DNA of 64,000 nt from Natronosalvus caseinilyticus (GCF_017357105.1 NZ_CP071596.1:1302001-1366000), one strand, 5' to 3'; positions 1 through 8,836 are shown, counted from the stretch's first letter. Notes: generated by a model not told the origin, from the sequence alone. A program made the numbers and translations.

Positions 1-1
1 T

Positions 2-298
2 CGAGTGGTCGACCGGCTGGCCGACAGCGGGTACGGCGATGCTCCGGTCCTCTTCGACAGCGGCATCCGTCGCGGTGCAGACGCCGTCATGGCCCTCGCT
101 CTCGGTGCCGAGATGGTGCTTCTGGGACGTCCTTACGTCTACGGACTCGCGATCGACGGCGAAGACGGGGTGCGGGAAGTCTGCCGGAACTTCCTGGCGG
201 ATCTCGACCTGACGCTCGGGCTGGCGGGTCACGCGTCCGTTGCGGAGCTGGAACGGTCGTCGATCGTCCCCGCCGACGGTTCGTTCGAACTCGAGTGA
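2..298 (+). CDS. FMN-dependent alpha-hydroxy-acid dehydrogenase (lactate 2-monooxygenase/oxidase type), C-terminal part
   Basis: The gene enters from outside the window and only its last ~98 residues are visible. They carry the phosphate-binding end of the FMN TIM barrel: a [18 protein letters not shown] stretch followed by [10 protein letters not shown]. Both are hallmarks of the glycolate oxidase/lactate 2-monooxygenase family, which oxidises L-2-hydroxy acids such as L-lactate in the cytoplasm. The C-terminal tail ([17 protein letters not shown]) also fits that family. The gene ends just before rpsL on the same strand, about 165 nt upstream of the rpsL start, so it is not tightly coupled to the ribosomal genes. 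The exact substrate cannot be decided from this fragment. Confidence 0.85.
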   Translation, partial: RVVDRLADSGYGDAPVLFDSGIRRGADAVMALALGAEMVLLGRPYVYGLAIDGEDGVREVCRNFLADLDLTLGLAGHASVAELERSSIVPADGSFELE

Positions 299-431
299 CG
301 GCGCCTCAGTGGCGCCGAGTGACCATAGACCGCGCTGAGCCCGTAACTCGAGACCACGAAACGCCCTCAGATCTCTCGATGGGGTTCGATAAAGCGCTCT
401 CGAGGCGTTTCTCCCGGAAGCAAAAGGGGAT

Positions 432-440
432 GCTTAAGTG
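432..440 (+). promoter_or_regulatory. Possible TATA box of rpsL
   Basis: GCTTAAGTG is centred about 27 nt before the rpsL ATG, the spacing expected for a leaderless haloarchaeal transcript. It follows a purine-rich stretch (AGCAAAAGGGGA) that could act as BRE. The match to a haloarchaeal TATA box is only moderate. Confidence 0.4.
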
Positions 441-462
441 CCTTCGTCGGATAGCCATCGCC

Positions 463-891
463 ATGGCAAACGGCAAATACGCCGCGCGCAAACTCAAGAA
501 GGACCGCCAGAACCAGCGGTGGTCCGACTCTGACTACGCGCGCCGAGCACGCGGCCTGCGCGAGAAATCGGACCCGCTCGAGGGTGCGCCCCAGGCTCGC
601 GGTATCGTCCTCGAAAAGGTCGGCATCGAAGCGAAACAGCCCAACTCGGCCATCCGAAAGTGTGTCCGCGTCCAGCTGATCAAGAACGGCAAGCAGGTCA
701 CGGCGTTCTGTCCTGGCGACGGGGCGATCTCGTTCATCGACGAACACGACGAGGTCACCATCGCCGGTATCGGTGGCGCGAAGGGTCGTGCCATGGGTGA
801 CCTCTCGGGCGTCAACTACAAGGTCGACAAGGTCAACGGTGTCGCCATGCTCGAACTGGTTCGCGGCAACGCAGAGAAACCGGTGCGATAA
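463..891 (+). CDS. rpsL: 30S ribosomal protein S12 (uS12)
   Basis: The 142-residue protein has the length of haloarchaeal uS12. It has the basic N-terminus [13 protein letters not shown], the conserved decoding-centre loop KQPNSAIRK at residues 58-66, and PGDGA at 84-88. uS12 sits at the interface side of the 30S subunit and helps monitor codon-anticodon pairing. The frame is open further upstream, but that extension has no uS12 similarity. The ATG at 463 gives the known N-terminus and lies about 27 nt after a TATA-like box. rpsG starts one base after the stop, so the two are certainly cotranscribed. Confidence 0.98.
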   Translation: MANGKYAARKLKKDRQNQRWSDSDYARRARGLREKSDPLEGAPQARGIVLEKVGIEAKQPNSAIRKCVRVQLIKNGKQVTAFCPGDGAISFIDEHDEVTIAGIGGAKGRAMGDLSGVNYKVDKVNGVAMLELVRGNAEKPVR

Positions 892-892
892 C

Positions 893-1501
893 ATGAGCGA
901 ACAGGAACAACCCGAACCCGACGCGCCCGCCGGCGGCAGCGACCTCACTGCAAAGCTCTTTGGTACGTGGGACGTCTCCGAGATCGCCTACAACGACCCC
1001 TCGACCGAGCGCTACCTGGCGGTGACGCCAATCGCGCACACGGCGGGTCGCCACGCGAGCAAGCAGTTCAAGAAGTCCGAACTCTCCGTCGTCGAGCGAC
1101 TGGCCAACCGCCTGATGCAGACCGAGGAGAACACGGGCAAGAAACAGCAGACCCTGAAGATTATTCGCGACGCGTTCGAGATCGTCAACGACCGCACCGA
1201 GGAGAACCCCGTCCAGGTCCTCGTCACCGCTGTCGAGAACGCGGCGCCACGCGAGGAGACCGTCCGCCTGAAGTACGGCGGTATCTCGGTCCCCAAGGCC
1301 GTCGACGTCGCGCCCCAGCGCCGCGTCGACCAGGCCCTGAAGTTCATCGCCGAAGGTGCACACAGCGCCTCGTTCAAGTCGCCGACGTCGGCTTCGGAAG
1401 CGCTCGCCAGCCAGCTCATCGGCGCGTCGAACTACGACGTCCAGACGTACGCGATCAACCAGAAAGAGGAGAAAGAACGCGTCGCGGCCGCTGCGAGATA
1501 A
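893..1501 (+). CDS. rpsG: 30S ribosomal protein S7 (uS7)
   Basis: The 202-residue protein organises the head of the 30S subunit by binding the 3' major domain of 16S rRNA. It has the archaeal uS7 pattern: an acidic ~20-residue N-terminal extension, then KLFGTWDVSEI, GRHASKQFKKSELSVVERL, ENPVQVLVTAVENAAPREE and VAPQRRVDQALKFIAEGA. The start ATG is one nucleotide after the rpsL stop. In many haloarchaea this pair continues toward aEF-2. Here about 5 kb of other genes, on both strands, lies between them. Confidence 0.98.
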   Translation: MSEQEQPEPDAPAGGSDLTAKLFGTWDVSEIAYNDPSTERYLAVTPIAHTAGRHASKQFKKSELSVVERLANRLMQTEENTGKKQQTLKIIRDAFEIVNDRTEENPVQVLVTAVENAAPREETVRLKYGGISVPKAVDVAPQRRVDQALKFIAEGAHSASFKSPTSASEALASQLIGASNYDVQTYAINQKEEKERVAAAAR

Positions 1502-1503
1502 CG

Positions 1504-1530
1504 CGTTTCGTTTTTTGGTTTCGCTCTTTT
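1504..1530 (+). terminator. T-rich terminator after rpsG
   Basis: The rpsG stop is followed at once by CGTTTCG, a six-T run at 1511-1516 and a second short T run at 1527-1530. Archaeal transcription commonly ends at such oligo-T tracts without a strong hairpin, so this is the likely end of the rpsL-rpsG transcript. Confidence 0.6.
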
Positions 1531-1790
1531 CCAATTTCGATCCGATTTCGGTTACCAATTGGTGGCCTTGCCTACCGACTACTGACTATCGAGCTCGAGT
1601 TGCCTCTCACATCGAGCCAGCATGCCTCGAGCGCGCTCGACGTTTGTTACCATCCTCCTCGAGTGTGAGCTCGAGTTCGACCTCGTGAGTGACACTGCTG
1701 ATCCAGTCAGTGTACGCCGTACGAACCAGTCGCGACTGATAACAACCTTCTCTGACCAGTTTGCTTGCACTTGCCGGCAAGGCGAGTCAG
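1531..1790. other. Non-coding gap between rpsG and the HalX gene
   Basis: I see no gene here. The stretch is rich in CTCGAG-type sequence and contains no recognisable RNA gene. Its end leads into the promoter of the HalX gene. Confidence 0.5.
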
Positions 1791-1791
1791 A

Positions 1792-1797
1792 TTTATA
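1792..1797 (+). promoter_or_regulatory. TATA box of the HalX response-regulator gene
   Basis: TTTATA lies about 33 nt before the GTG start at 1828, in an otherwise GC-rich stretch. The transcript would be leaderless or have a leader of only a few bases, which supports the GTG start over the longer open frame. Confidence 0.6.
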
Positions 1798-1827
1798 GGC
1801 CCCGCGCGTGGATTCTACGTACTAACT

Positions 1828-2397
1828 GTGTTGTCTATTACGTCACCTCGCATCTTCGCCGTTCACCACGACGTTTCTCGAGTGGTATCGGATGCTGAGG
1901 TCCTCTCCGCGGTGTACGACGTTCGCTGCATCGACTTCGACCGATCGATCCTGGATCAACTCGAGGCGGGCGACGACGTCATCCTCGTCGACTGGGAACT
2001 CGAGAGTCCGGACCCCAGAGGGGTACTCGATGCGCTCAGCCAGAGCGCGCCATCGACGCCTATCCTCGCAGTCGCGAGCGACGTCCCGACGGACGACCCC
2101 GTCGACCGTGGTGCCGACGAGTATCTGGTGACGCCCGTCTCGGTCGAGAAACTGCGGTCGACGATCGATCGACTGGTTCTCCAGCACGCCTACGAGGAGG
2201 CGATGTGCGAGTACTTTCGACTCGCGACAGAGCGGGCGTTACTCGAGAACGAACGCGAAGCGGGTGTCGATGTCGACGAACGATACGAACAGGTAGTGGC
2301 TGACTTGCACGAGTGGCGAGAACGAGCGGATTCGATCAGAGCGGAGTTCTCGCGCGAGGGGTTCGACCGGGCACTTCGTCGGTTACTCAGTGAATAA
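1828..2397 (+). CDS. HalX-domain response regulator with degenerate receiver
   Basis: The 189-residue protein has a two-part layout. Residues 8-115 resemble a response-regulator receiver. The likely phospho-acceptor is Asp55 in ILVDWEL, and GADEYLVTPVS (96-106) matches the usual GADDYLTKPF motif with Thr102 in place of the conserved Lys. The usual acidic pair of strand 1 is reduced to HHD (13-15). Residues ~116-189 are charged and helical, matching the haloarchaeal HalX output domain, whose mode of action is unknown. The GTG start fits the TATA spacing. The gene heads an accessory block with a small membrane peptide, a CHAT protein and a DUF7504 protein, a link suggested only by position. Loss of the Lys suggests altered or no phosphorelay. 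Confidence 0.85.
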   Translation: MLSITSPRIFAVHHDVSRVVSDAEVLSAVYDVRCIDFDRSILDQLEAGDDVILVDWELESPDPRGVLDALSQSAPSTPILAVASDVPTDDPVDRGADEYLVTPVSVEKLRSTIDRLVLQHAYEEAMCEYFRLATERALLENEREAGVDVDERYEQVVADLHEWRERADSIRAEFSREGFDRALRRLLSE

Positions 2398-2401
2398 CGA
2401 A

Positions 2402-2557
2402 TTTTTACGGTAGTTTTCTGACCGAACCCGACGCCGTCTTCTTTTTCTATTCTCTCTGGCTGTTTAAATATTTATACTATCAGGTTTTCACATGGATTCT
2501 GTGTCTGATTTATTAAAATAAATTCATTACGGGTCGGTACCATGGGTTGGATGTACC
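2402..2557 (+). promoter_or_regulatory. AT-rich promoter region before the small membrane-peptide gene
   Basis: This short stretch is far more AT-rich than its surroundings. It has two TATA-like blocks, TTTAAATATTTATA at 2463-2476 and TTATTAAAATAAAT at about 2510-2524. The second is at a suitable distance for a transcript with a short leader into the gene at 2558. A T-rich run at 2403-2407 probably ends the HalX transcript. A nine-codon reading frame from the ATG at 2492 is also present, but its reality is doubtful. Confidence 0.5.
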
Positions 2558-2686
2558 ATGACGGAACTTAGCGACTACCTGAAGAACCACCCACGAATGA
2601 TTGGCGTCCTGTTCACGGCCATGCTGTTGCTGTCCCAGGCCGGAACGGTTGCGGCGGGGAACAGCGGTGCTTACACCGGCCCTTAA
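2558..2686 (+). CDS. Small membrane peptide, DUF7503-like (42 aa)
   Basis: The frame encodes a polar N-terminus (MTELSDYLKNHPRMIG), one hydrophobic segment at about residues 14-34 (VLFTAMLLLSQAGTVAA) and a short Gly/Tyr-rich tail ending YTGP. I recognise this shape as a haloarchaeal micro-protein family (DUF7503-like). The hydrophobic part could be a membrane anchor or a signal peptide cut after VAA. A dedicated AT-rich promoter region precedes it. It converges on the CHAT gene with only 4 nt between the stop codons, so the two transcripts would overlap. Function is unknown. A role as substrate, activator or membrane anchor for the CHAT protein is inference. Confidence 0.7.
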   Translation: MTELSDYLKNHPRMIGVLFTAMLLLSQAGTVAAGNSGAYTGP

Positions 2687-2690
2687 ACAC

Positions 2691-4745
2691 TTACAACCCA
2701 TCTATGGAGAAATCCTTACTCCATTGAATTTCGCCCTCGTATAGTATCGGTACGTCCTCTAAATCCAGAAATTGACTGAGTTCTGACTCTGTTAGTGAAA
2801 ACGGTCCGGCTTTTCCTGAAGTGAGGAAATACGAATCGTTCGATTCGACGTAAGGAACAAATATAGTTCCTTTCCGTAATTCACTCGTTTCGTAGGTGTC
2901 GAGGATAATATCTGCTCTAGACCCCTTTTTTTCTATAATACAAACATTTGGTGGACCCGTTTCCGACTGCGCTATAGAGATTAATCCGTTTCCGACCATT
3001 CGGTACTGTTGTCCTACAAGAGTCTTCCTTCGCGCCACGTCGAGTGCAGCATAGAGCGGGTAGCCTCGATTTAGCACTCGGGCAATCATACTGCCCATGC
3101 GAATCGCGCCGCTGTTGATTACGTCACCGAGTGTGACAATTCCTCCAGAACTTCCGGCTTCCACCAGATGAAGCCCCTGGTTGCGCGACTGACACGCGTT
3201 GAGCAAGAATGCTTTTGCGCCGACTTTCTCGAGCGTCGTTCCCGATAATTTGCCGTCCGAGCACTGGAACCCCTCTCGATCGATGTGGCCGATGTAGTGT
3301 ACAAAATCGCTCTCTTTGGCCAACACATCTCTGAGCTCGTCTCTCGTCAGAGAATAGTACTCGGCCACGTTGAACGGGAGTTCGTCGCGATTACCGTAAA
3401 TCCCGTTCACAGTCTCGAGTTCATCTTTCATCTCCGAGTCATTACAGACGACTTTAATCTCGATTGGATCCTCTCGTGGCTCTCGACCGATACTGTGAGT
3501 AAAGGCGGACAGGGGTGTTGTGCTTATCAAAGTCGTCGAGTCGTCGGTTTTCCAATGCTGTTCGATTGTTGGTATGTCATGAACCTGAGCATGGATGTCG
3601 GGCTTCTCCGCACCTCGAGAAGTACTCACTCCCCGTGTGAACTCTTGAATCGCTTCACGTTGTACTGGGGCTTCTGGCGAAGCGCGGTTGGTTTGCTGTA
3701 TCTGGACGATTGCGAGATCGTTCGCGATATAGGGTAGAAACGTAATACTCTCTGACGTCGGCTTTAAATGGACTTCGAGACGCCACTCGGGGATGACTGG
3801 TTCGATTGTCGAAAATGGCGTCGAGAGATATTTCTCAAGTTGTTTGGGGAGGGGTTGTTCGTACACCTGCTCTAAATCGAACGGAAGGGATGGTTCGATC
3901 GCCTGTCGTTCGTGTAATGGTACGGGAGTCATCCCTTCGGTGCGTACGATACAGTCGAGGAAGAAGATCTGTTTGAGTAACCGTTCGACGGTTTCTTCGA
4001 AACCACCGTCACTGGTCAGCGAGTAAGATAGCCCGGCATCGGTCGTTACCCTTGATGCCTCTCCGGAGATGACCTCCGCGCCGAGATAGTACGCGAGTGG
4101 GGCTACAACGTATACATTCTCGAGACTCGGCGGAACTTCGATCTGTATTCCAGTTTCCGGCCGGTCAAACCCGTTCGGAATCGATAACGTCTCTCCGAGT
4201 TCGAGCGCTGGTGGATGTCCTCTGAGCGTTGGATAGGATCGTTCGGGAGTGGTGGTTTTTAACGCTGACCCGAAGGCCGTAACTGCTTCCATGAGGTCTG
4301 CTGGCTCCTCTGTCGTGGTAATCGTTCCTGCAGGGCGCGTATGTGATGAACGGGTTCCAACGATCACTCGGGTTGCATCGTCAAGAGTGATGTGTGTTTG
4401 TTGACTATCTGCGTAGATATGCATCGAACTTTTAAAATGAAGATAGATCTTGAACGGTGTCGAGAGATCGAGGGTGTACGCCCCTTCTGGAAGTAATTGC
4501 TGTTCTCCTGGACGAACCTCGTGGACCATCGCCCCTGTCTCGTCGCGGACGTACACGAGGTCGTTCGTCGGTAGTGTGACGCTCTCGACTTCGATTTCGA
4601 CGGCCGAATCGACCGGATACTGCAAACAATCGTCGCTGACCGGCTCCGGCGACACCGACTCGTGAGTCGTCAACCGGTAGCGATGACGCTCTATCTGATC
4701 GATGATCTCGAGCCCGCCATCGACTGCTTCGAATGTCGGCTTCAT
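2691..4745 (-). CDS. CHAT-domain protein (putative caspase-like cysteine protease), haloarchaeal type
   Basis: The 684-residue protein appears soluble. Residues ~1-150 look beta-rich, including a VYVRDETGAMVHEVRPGE stretch. A middle region (~190-420) has no family I can name. The C-terminal part (~425-620) carries the CHAT fold signature: His487 in FVHYIGHIDREGF and Cys518 in AFLLNACQSRNQG, followed by GGIVTLGDV and an ARVLNRGYPLYAALDVARR helix. CHAT proteins are caspase-clan (C14) cysteine peptidases, and some bacterial ones act in defence or cell death. The gene lies 67 nt after the DUF7504 gene on the same strand, so an operon is likely. It converges on the DUF7503-like peptide gene. Codon use is slightly more AT-rich than its neighbours. 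Protease activity is inferred from the intact dyad only. Confidence 0.8.
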   Translation of the reverse strand: MKPTFEAVDGGLEIIDQIERHRYRLTTHESVSPEPVSDDCLQYPVDSAVEIEVESVTLPTNDLVYVRDETGAMVHEVRPGEQQLLPEGAYTLDLSTPFKIYLHFKSSMHIYADSQQTHITLDDATRVIVGTRSSHTRPAGTITTTEEPADLMEAVTAFGSALKTTTPERSYPTLRGHPPALELGETLSIPNGFDRPETGIQIEVPPSLENVYVVAPLAYYLGAEVISGEASRVTTDAGLSYSLTSDGGFEETVERLLKQIFFLDCIVRTEGMTPVPLHERQAIEPSLPFDLEQVYEQPLPKQLEKYLSTPFSTIEPVIPEWRLEVHLKPTSESITFLPYIANDLAIVQIQQTNRASPEAPVQREAIQEFTRGVSTSRGAEKPDIHAQVHDIPTIEQHWKTDDSTTLISTTPLSAFTHSIGREPREDPIEIKVVCNDSEMKDELETVNGIYGNRDELPFNVAEYYSLTRDELRDVLAKESDFVHYIGHIDREGFQCSDGKLSGTTLEKVGAKAFLLNACQSRNQGLHLVEAGSSGGIVTLGDVINSGAIRMGSMIARVLNRGYPLYAALDVARRKTLVGQQYRMVGNGLISIAQSETGPPNVCIIEKKGSRADIILDTYETSELRKGTIFVPYVESNDSYFLTSGKAGPFSLTESELSQFLDLEDVPILYEGEIQWSKDFSIDGL

Positions 4746-4812
4746 CTCAGTAGTCTCTGAAGTCGACCCCGTCCAGGCTGGGACACCTGATCGGTGCCTC
4801 GATGCGTCCCAC

Positions 4813-5562
4813 TCACTGGGTTATCGGTACCCAGCCGGTGGAGAGATTGCTCTCTGTGAGCAACCATCGCTCCTGGGCGACGCCGTTCCGTTCTCGAAGT
4901 TCGACGACGACGTCGAACAGGGGGGTGAGGATCGAAACGGTGCTCGCATCGCGTTCGATGGGGAGCTGGTAGTGGGCGATGCCGCCGGCCGCTCGAGTCC
5001 GTCCGTTGAGTAAGTGCAGACACTGGAACACGGCTTCCTTGCCGTACTCCTCGAGGAACGGCACGAGCGAGTCGACGCCAACGCGAAGCATGCCGGGTTC
5101 GAGGCCGCTGTCGCCATCGCGTTCGAATCGTTCGATGGCGCTCGAGACGGCGACGCCGACGTCGCCGAGGGTTTCGGCGGTCGTCATTGGCGCTTCGGTA
5201 CCTGGTGTCGGTGGTGCTGACGGAGTCGCGATTCCCGTCGTCTTCGCCGTTTCCGCCGTTTCCGTCGTCCCCGCCGAGACGCTACGGGCCGTGCCCTGGT
5301 AACTGACGATTTCGGCGGTCCCGGAACCTGCGTCGTCGACCAGGCGCTCGATGTCGAACTCCGTCCCAGGCGTCGAAATCACGATGCGCTTCCGATCTTC
5401 CTCGGGAGCCGTTCCGAGCAACCGGCTAGCGATCACCTGTCGCTGGTCGGCCTCGACGACACCGGTCACGAGGACGCTCGCCCCTCGTCGTTTCAACCGG
5501 GATAGTTCGTCGGCAAATGCGCGCTCCGTCGTCCCATCACGACAATCCTTCCCCGAAAGCAT
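4813..5562 (-). CDS. DUF7504-like protein (RAD55/KaiC-related, no Walker A)
   Basis: The start chosen (ATG at 5562) gives 249 residues beginning MLSGKDCRDG. A longer frame from 5622 exists, but its extra residues overlap a TATA-like TTTAATG near 5600 that fits the shorter form. The N-terminal ~70 residues (RGASVLVTGVVEADQRQVIA, then RIVISTPGT) resemble the first strands of a RecA/KaiC fold without a P-loop. A Ser/Thr/Ala-rich linker spans ~90-140. The C-terminal half has LRVGVDSLVPFLEEYG, FQCLHLLNGRTRAAGG and RWLLTESNL...WVPI, matching haloarchaeal DUF7504 as I remember it. It lies upstream of the CHAT gene, probably in one operon. Function unknown; a regulatory or scaffold role is speculative. 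Confidence 0.65.
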   Translation of the reverse strand: MLSGKDCRDGTTERAFADELSRLKRRGASVLVTGVVEADQRQVIASRLLGTAPEEDRKRIVISTPGTEFDIERLVDDAGSGTAEIVSYQGTARSVSAGTTETAETAKTTGIATPSAPPTPGTEAPMTTAETLGDVGVAVSSAIERFERDGDSGLEPGMLRVGVDSLVPFLEEYGKEAVFQCLHLLNGRTRAAGGIAHYQLPIERDASTVSILTPLFDVVVELRERNGVAQERWLLTESNLSTGWVPITQ

Positions 5563-5691
5563 CAGTAGTATGTTCCACACGTATGAAGTATCGAACATTA
5601 AACGTTTGGGTCGAGACGACACCCCACGCGCGAGAAGGACGGCTAACTTCGAGCGGGAGGGACGACTAAATTCGCAGTGGTCGCCCGTCGG

Positions 5692-6453
5692 TCAATCCGC
5701 CGCTCGAGTCCCCTCGCCGACGTACGACCGGGTGGTCTCGACGAGCACCTGCCGATAGGTGCTCGGGTCGGGATCCTGGCTGAGTTCCCGGAACCGCCGC
5801 CGGAACGCCTCGAAGTCGATCTGGGGGGCGTCCATCGCCGCTGCATGGGCGAGGTCGTACAGGCGATGGTCGGCCTCGAGCAAGTCGTGTCGCTCGGCGA
5901 GTGCGAGCGCGAAGGCCGCGTTGACGGCGGTGATATCGGGATCGGCGGCAGGTGAGAGTCGTTCGACGCCAGGGGTCGATCCCGGCGGCGTCGCCGGCCG
6001 ATCACGGAGGGCGGTCGCGAGCGAGGACTCGAGGAACGCCAGTAGCTTTTCCCCGGGACCGACCGAGAGCGTGATGTCGTCGGCGTAGATGTCTTTCATG
6101 TGGTTGGCGATCTGGTAGCAGTGTGAGAGCTTGTACTGCTCGACGCGTTGCCCGGCCAGCGCGAGGTAGAGAACCTCCGCCGTCGACTGGACGTGTGAGG
6201 GGTGGTCCTGCTCGTGGCGGGCCATGTGTGCGAACTCGTGAAGCGCGAGTTCGCGCGCCATCGCCGAGGACGCAGCCTGCCTCGAGATGTTGAGCACGTG
6301 TCGGTCGTCGTGGTGAGCGGCCCAGGTCCGCTCGTCGGGGTCGTCACGCAGGTGGACGTAGACGGGGAGTGAGAGGTCACACTCGGTTTCGAACAGGTCC
6401 TGGGCGCTGAGAAACGGGGCGGCGGGTCCCGGTCCCTGTATGCGCAAATCCAT
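5692..6453 (-). CDS. DUF5781 family protein, putative HExxH metallopeptidase
   Basis: The 253-residue protein starts MDLRIQGPGPAAPFLSA and contains HEFAH at 72-76, the zinc-binding and catalytic motif of many metallopeptidases, inside ARELALHEFAHMARHE. Further conserved-looking blocks are VYVHLRDDPDERTWAAHHDD and HCYQIANHMKDIYADDITL. It matches the haloarchaeal DUF5781 family, often found next to aEF-2. Earlier in-frame starts exist, but those 91 residues have no family resemblance and overlap the divergent promoter region of aEF-2. The gene is transcribed away from aEF-2. No signal peptide or membrane segment is visible, so a cytoplasmic role is expected. The substrate is unknown. Confidence 0.85.
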   Translation of the reverse strand: MDLRIQGPGPAAPFLSAQDLFETECDLSLPVYVHLRDDPDERTWAAHHDDRHVLNISRQAASSAMARELALHEFAHMARHEQDHPSHVQSTAEVLYLALAGQRVEQYKLSHCYQIANHMKDIYADDITLSVGPGEKLLAFLESSLATALRDRPATPPGSTPGVERLSPAADPDITAVNAAFALALAERHDLLEADHRLYDLAHAAAMDAPQIDFEAFRRRFRELSQDPDPSTYRQVLVETTRSYVGEGTRAAD

Positions 6454-6649
6454 GTGTGTCCCTAACAGGGGTCGGGCGCCTATGGCTCTTACGCCGGGAT
6501 TCGTCGGCTGAGGCGCGAGCACCGATCGTTGGGTGCGTGCTATTCTCTCACGCAAATTGGTCAATTCGAGTCTCGAGGCGCGTTTCGGGCCCGTTCTCGC
6601 CGAGACGAAACAGCACCCTTTTGACCCCGCTACCGGTACAGGTGGATAT

Positions 6650-8836
6650 ATGGGCCGACGCAAAAAGATCGTCCAAGAGTGTGAACGGCTGATGGACGAC
6701 CCGGAGAACATCCGGAACATCGCCATCGCCGCTCACGTCGACCACGGAAAAACGACCCTCTCCGACAACCTCCTCGCGGGCGCCGGTATGATCTCCGATG
6801 ATACTGCCGGCCAGCAGCTCGCGATGGACACGGAAGAAGACGAGCAGGAACGTGGGATCACCATCGACGCGGCGAACGTCTCGATGACCCACGAGTACGA
6901 GGATACCAACCACCTCATCAACCTCATCGACACGCCGGGCCACGTCGACTTCGGTGGCGACGTCACCCGGGCGATGCGCGCCGTCGACGGTGCGCTCGTC
7001 GTCGTCGACGCCGTCGAGGGTGCCATGCCCCAGACCGAAACGGTCCTGCGGCAGGCCCTTCGCGAGGGCGTCAAGCCCGCGCTGTTCATCAACAAGGTCG
7101 ATCGCCTGATCTCCGAACTGCAGGAAGGCCCACAGGAGATGCAAGAGCGTCTCCTCTCGGTCATCCACGACGTCAACGACCTCATCCGCGGCATGACCGA
7201 GGAGATGGACGACGTCGACGACTGGTCCGTCTCCGTCGAAGACGGCACCGTCGGCTTCGGCTCCGCCCTCTACAAGTGGGGCGTCTCGATGCCGTCGATG
7301 CAGCGCACCGGCATGGACTTCGGCGACATCATGGAACTCGAGCGCAACGACGAGCGCCAGGAACTCCACGAGCGGACGCCGCTCTCGGACGTCGTGCTGG
7401 ACATGGTCTGTGAGCACTTCCCGAATCCGGTCGACGCCCAGCCCCGTCGTATCCCCCGGATCTGGCGCGGCGACAGCGAGTCCGAACTCGCCGAGACGAT
7501 GCGATTCGTCGACGAGTCCGGCGAGGTCGTCTTCATGGTCACCGACATCTCCATGGACCCCCACGCCGGTGAAATCGCTTCGGGCCGCGTCTTCTCGGGC
7601 ACCCTCGAGAAGGGCCAGGAGCTATACGTGTCGGGCACCGCAGGCACGAACCGCGTCCAGTCCGTCGGCATCTACATGGGTGGCGAGCGCGAGGAAGTCG
7701 AGAACGTCCCTGCAGGGAACATCGCCGCAGTCACCGGCCTGCGCGACGCCATCGCCGGCTCGACCGTCTCGAGCATCGAGATGACGCCGTTCGAGTCCAT
7801 CGAGCACATCTCCGAGCCCGTCATCACGAAGGCGGTCGAGGCGAAGACGATGGACGACCTGCCGAAGCTCATCGAAACGCTTCGCCAGGTCTCGAAGGAA
7901 GACCCCACGATCCAGATCACGATCAACGAGGACACCGGCGAGCACCTGATCTCCGGGCAGGGTGAACTTCACCTCGAGGTCATCACCCAGCGTATCGAGG
8001 CCAACCAGGGCATCCCGGTCAACACCGGTGAACCGATCGTCGTCTACCGCGAGGCCGTCCAGCGACCGAGCGACACGGTCGAGGGCATCTCGCCCAACCG
8101 CCACAACCGTTTCTACATCTCCGCCGAGCCGCTGACCCAGGAGCTGATCGAGACGATCCAGCTCGGCGAAGCCTCGATGGACATGCCCGAACTCGAGCGC
8201 CGCGAAGCGCTCCAGGAGGCCGGCCTCGACAAGGACACCTCCCAGAACGTCGAGCACATCCACGGGACGAACATCCTCATCGACGACACGAAGGGGATTC
8301 AGCACCTGAACGAGACGATGGAACTCGTCATCGAGGGGCTCGAGGAGGCCCTCGACAACGGGCCACTGGCCGCCGAGCCGGTCCAGGGAACCCTGATCCG
8401 GCTGCACGACGCGAAGCTCCACGAGGACACCATCCATCGCGGTCCGGCACAGGTCATCCCCGCGACGCGGGAGGCCGTCCACAAGTCGCTGATCGACGCC
8501 CACATCAAGCTGCTCGAGCCGATGCAGGACGTCCGGATCGACGTGCCCAACGAGCACATGGGCGCCGCCTCCGGCGAGATCCAGGGCCGCCGTGGCCAGG
8601 TTGACGACATGTACCAGGAGGGCGACCTCATGGTCGTCGAAGGCGTCGCGCCGGTCGAAGAGATGATCGGGTTCTCGAGCGACATCCGTTCGGCCACCGA
8701 GGGTCGTGCGGCCTGGAACACCGAGAACGCCGGCTTCGACGTCATGGCCGACTCGCTCCAGCGCGAGACGATCATGGAGATCCGCGAGCGCAAGGGCATG
8801 AAGCTCGAGTTGCCGCCGTCGATCGACTACATCTAA
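6650..8836 (+). CDS. fusA: Translation elongation factor aEF-2
   Basis: The 728-residue GTPase moves tRNA-mRNA through the ribosome after peptide bond formation. The G1 motif AHVDHGKT is at 28-35, switch I RGITI at 68-72, G3 DTPGHVDF at 94-101 and G4 NKVD at 148-151. Domain II follows ([16 protein letters not shown]). The C-terminal domains include [15 protein letters not shown] with His596, the residue modified to diphthamide in archaea and eukaryotes. The ATG at 6650 matches the archaeal N-terminus [12 protein letters not shown]; the frame is open upstream but that part is not conserved. Codon use is strongly biased, as expected for a highly expressed gene. Confidence 0.98.
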   Translation: MGRRKKIVQECERLMDDPENIRNIAIAAHVDHGKTTLSDNLLAGAGMISDDTAGQQLAMDTEEDEQERGITIDAANVSMTHEYEDTNHLINLIDTPGHVDFGGDVTRAMRAVDGALVVVDAVEGAMPQTETVLRQALREGVKPALFINKVDRLISELQEGPQEMQERLLSVIHDVNDLIRGMTEEMDDVDDWSVSVEDGTVGFGSALYKWGVSMPSMQRTGMDFGDIMELERNDERQELHERTPLSDVVLDMVCEHFPNPVDAQPRRIPRIWRGDSESELAETMRFVDESGEVVFMVTDISMDPHAGEIASGRVFSGTLEKGQELYVSGTAGTNRVQSVGIYMGGEREEVENVPAGNIAAVTGLRDAIAGSTVSSIEMTPFESIEHISEPVITKAVEAKTMDDLPKLIETLRQVSKEDPTIQITINEDTGEHLISGQGELHLEVITQRIEANQGIPVNTGEPIVVYREAVQRPSDTVEGISPNRHNRFYISAEPLTQELIETIQLGEASMDMPELERREALQEAGLDKDTSQNVEHIHGTNILIDDTKGIQHLNETMELVIEGLEEALDNGPLAAEPVQGTLIRLHDAKLHEDTIHRGPAQVIPATREAVHKSLIDAHIKLLEPMQDVRIDVPNEHMGAASGEIQGRRGQVDDMYQEGDLMVVEGVAPVEEMIGFSSDIRSATEGRAAWNTENAGFDVMADSLQRETIMEIRERKGMKLELPPSIDYI

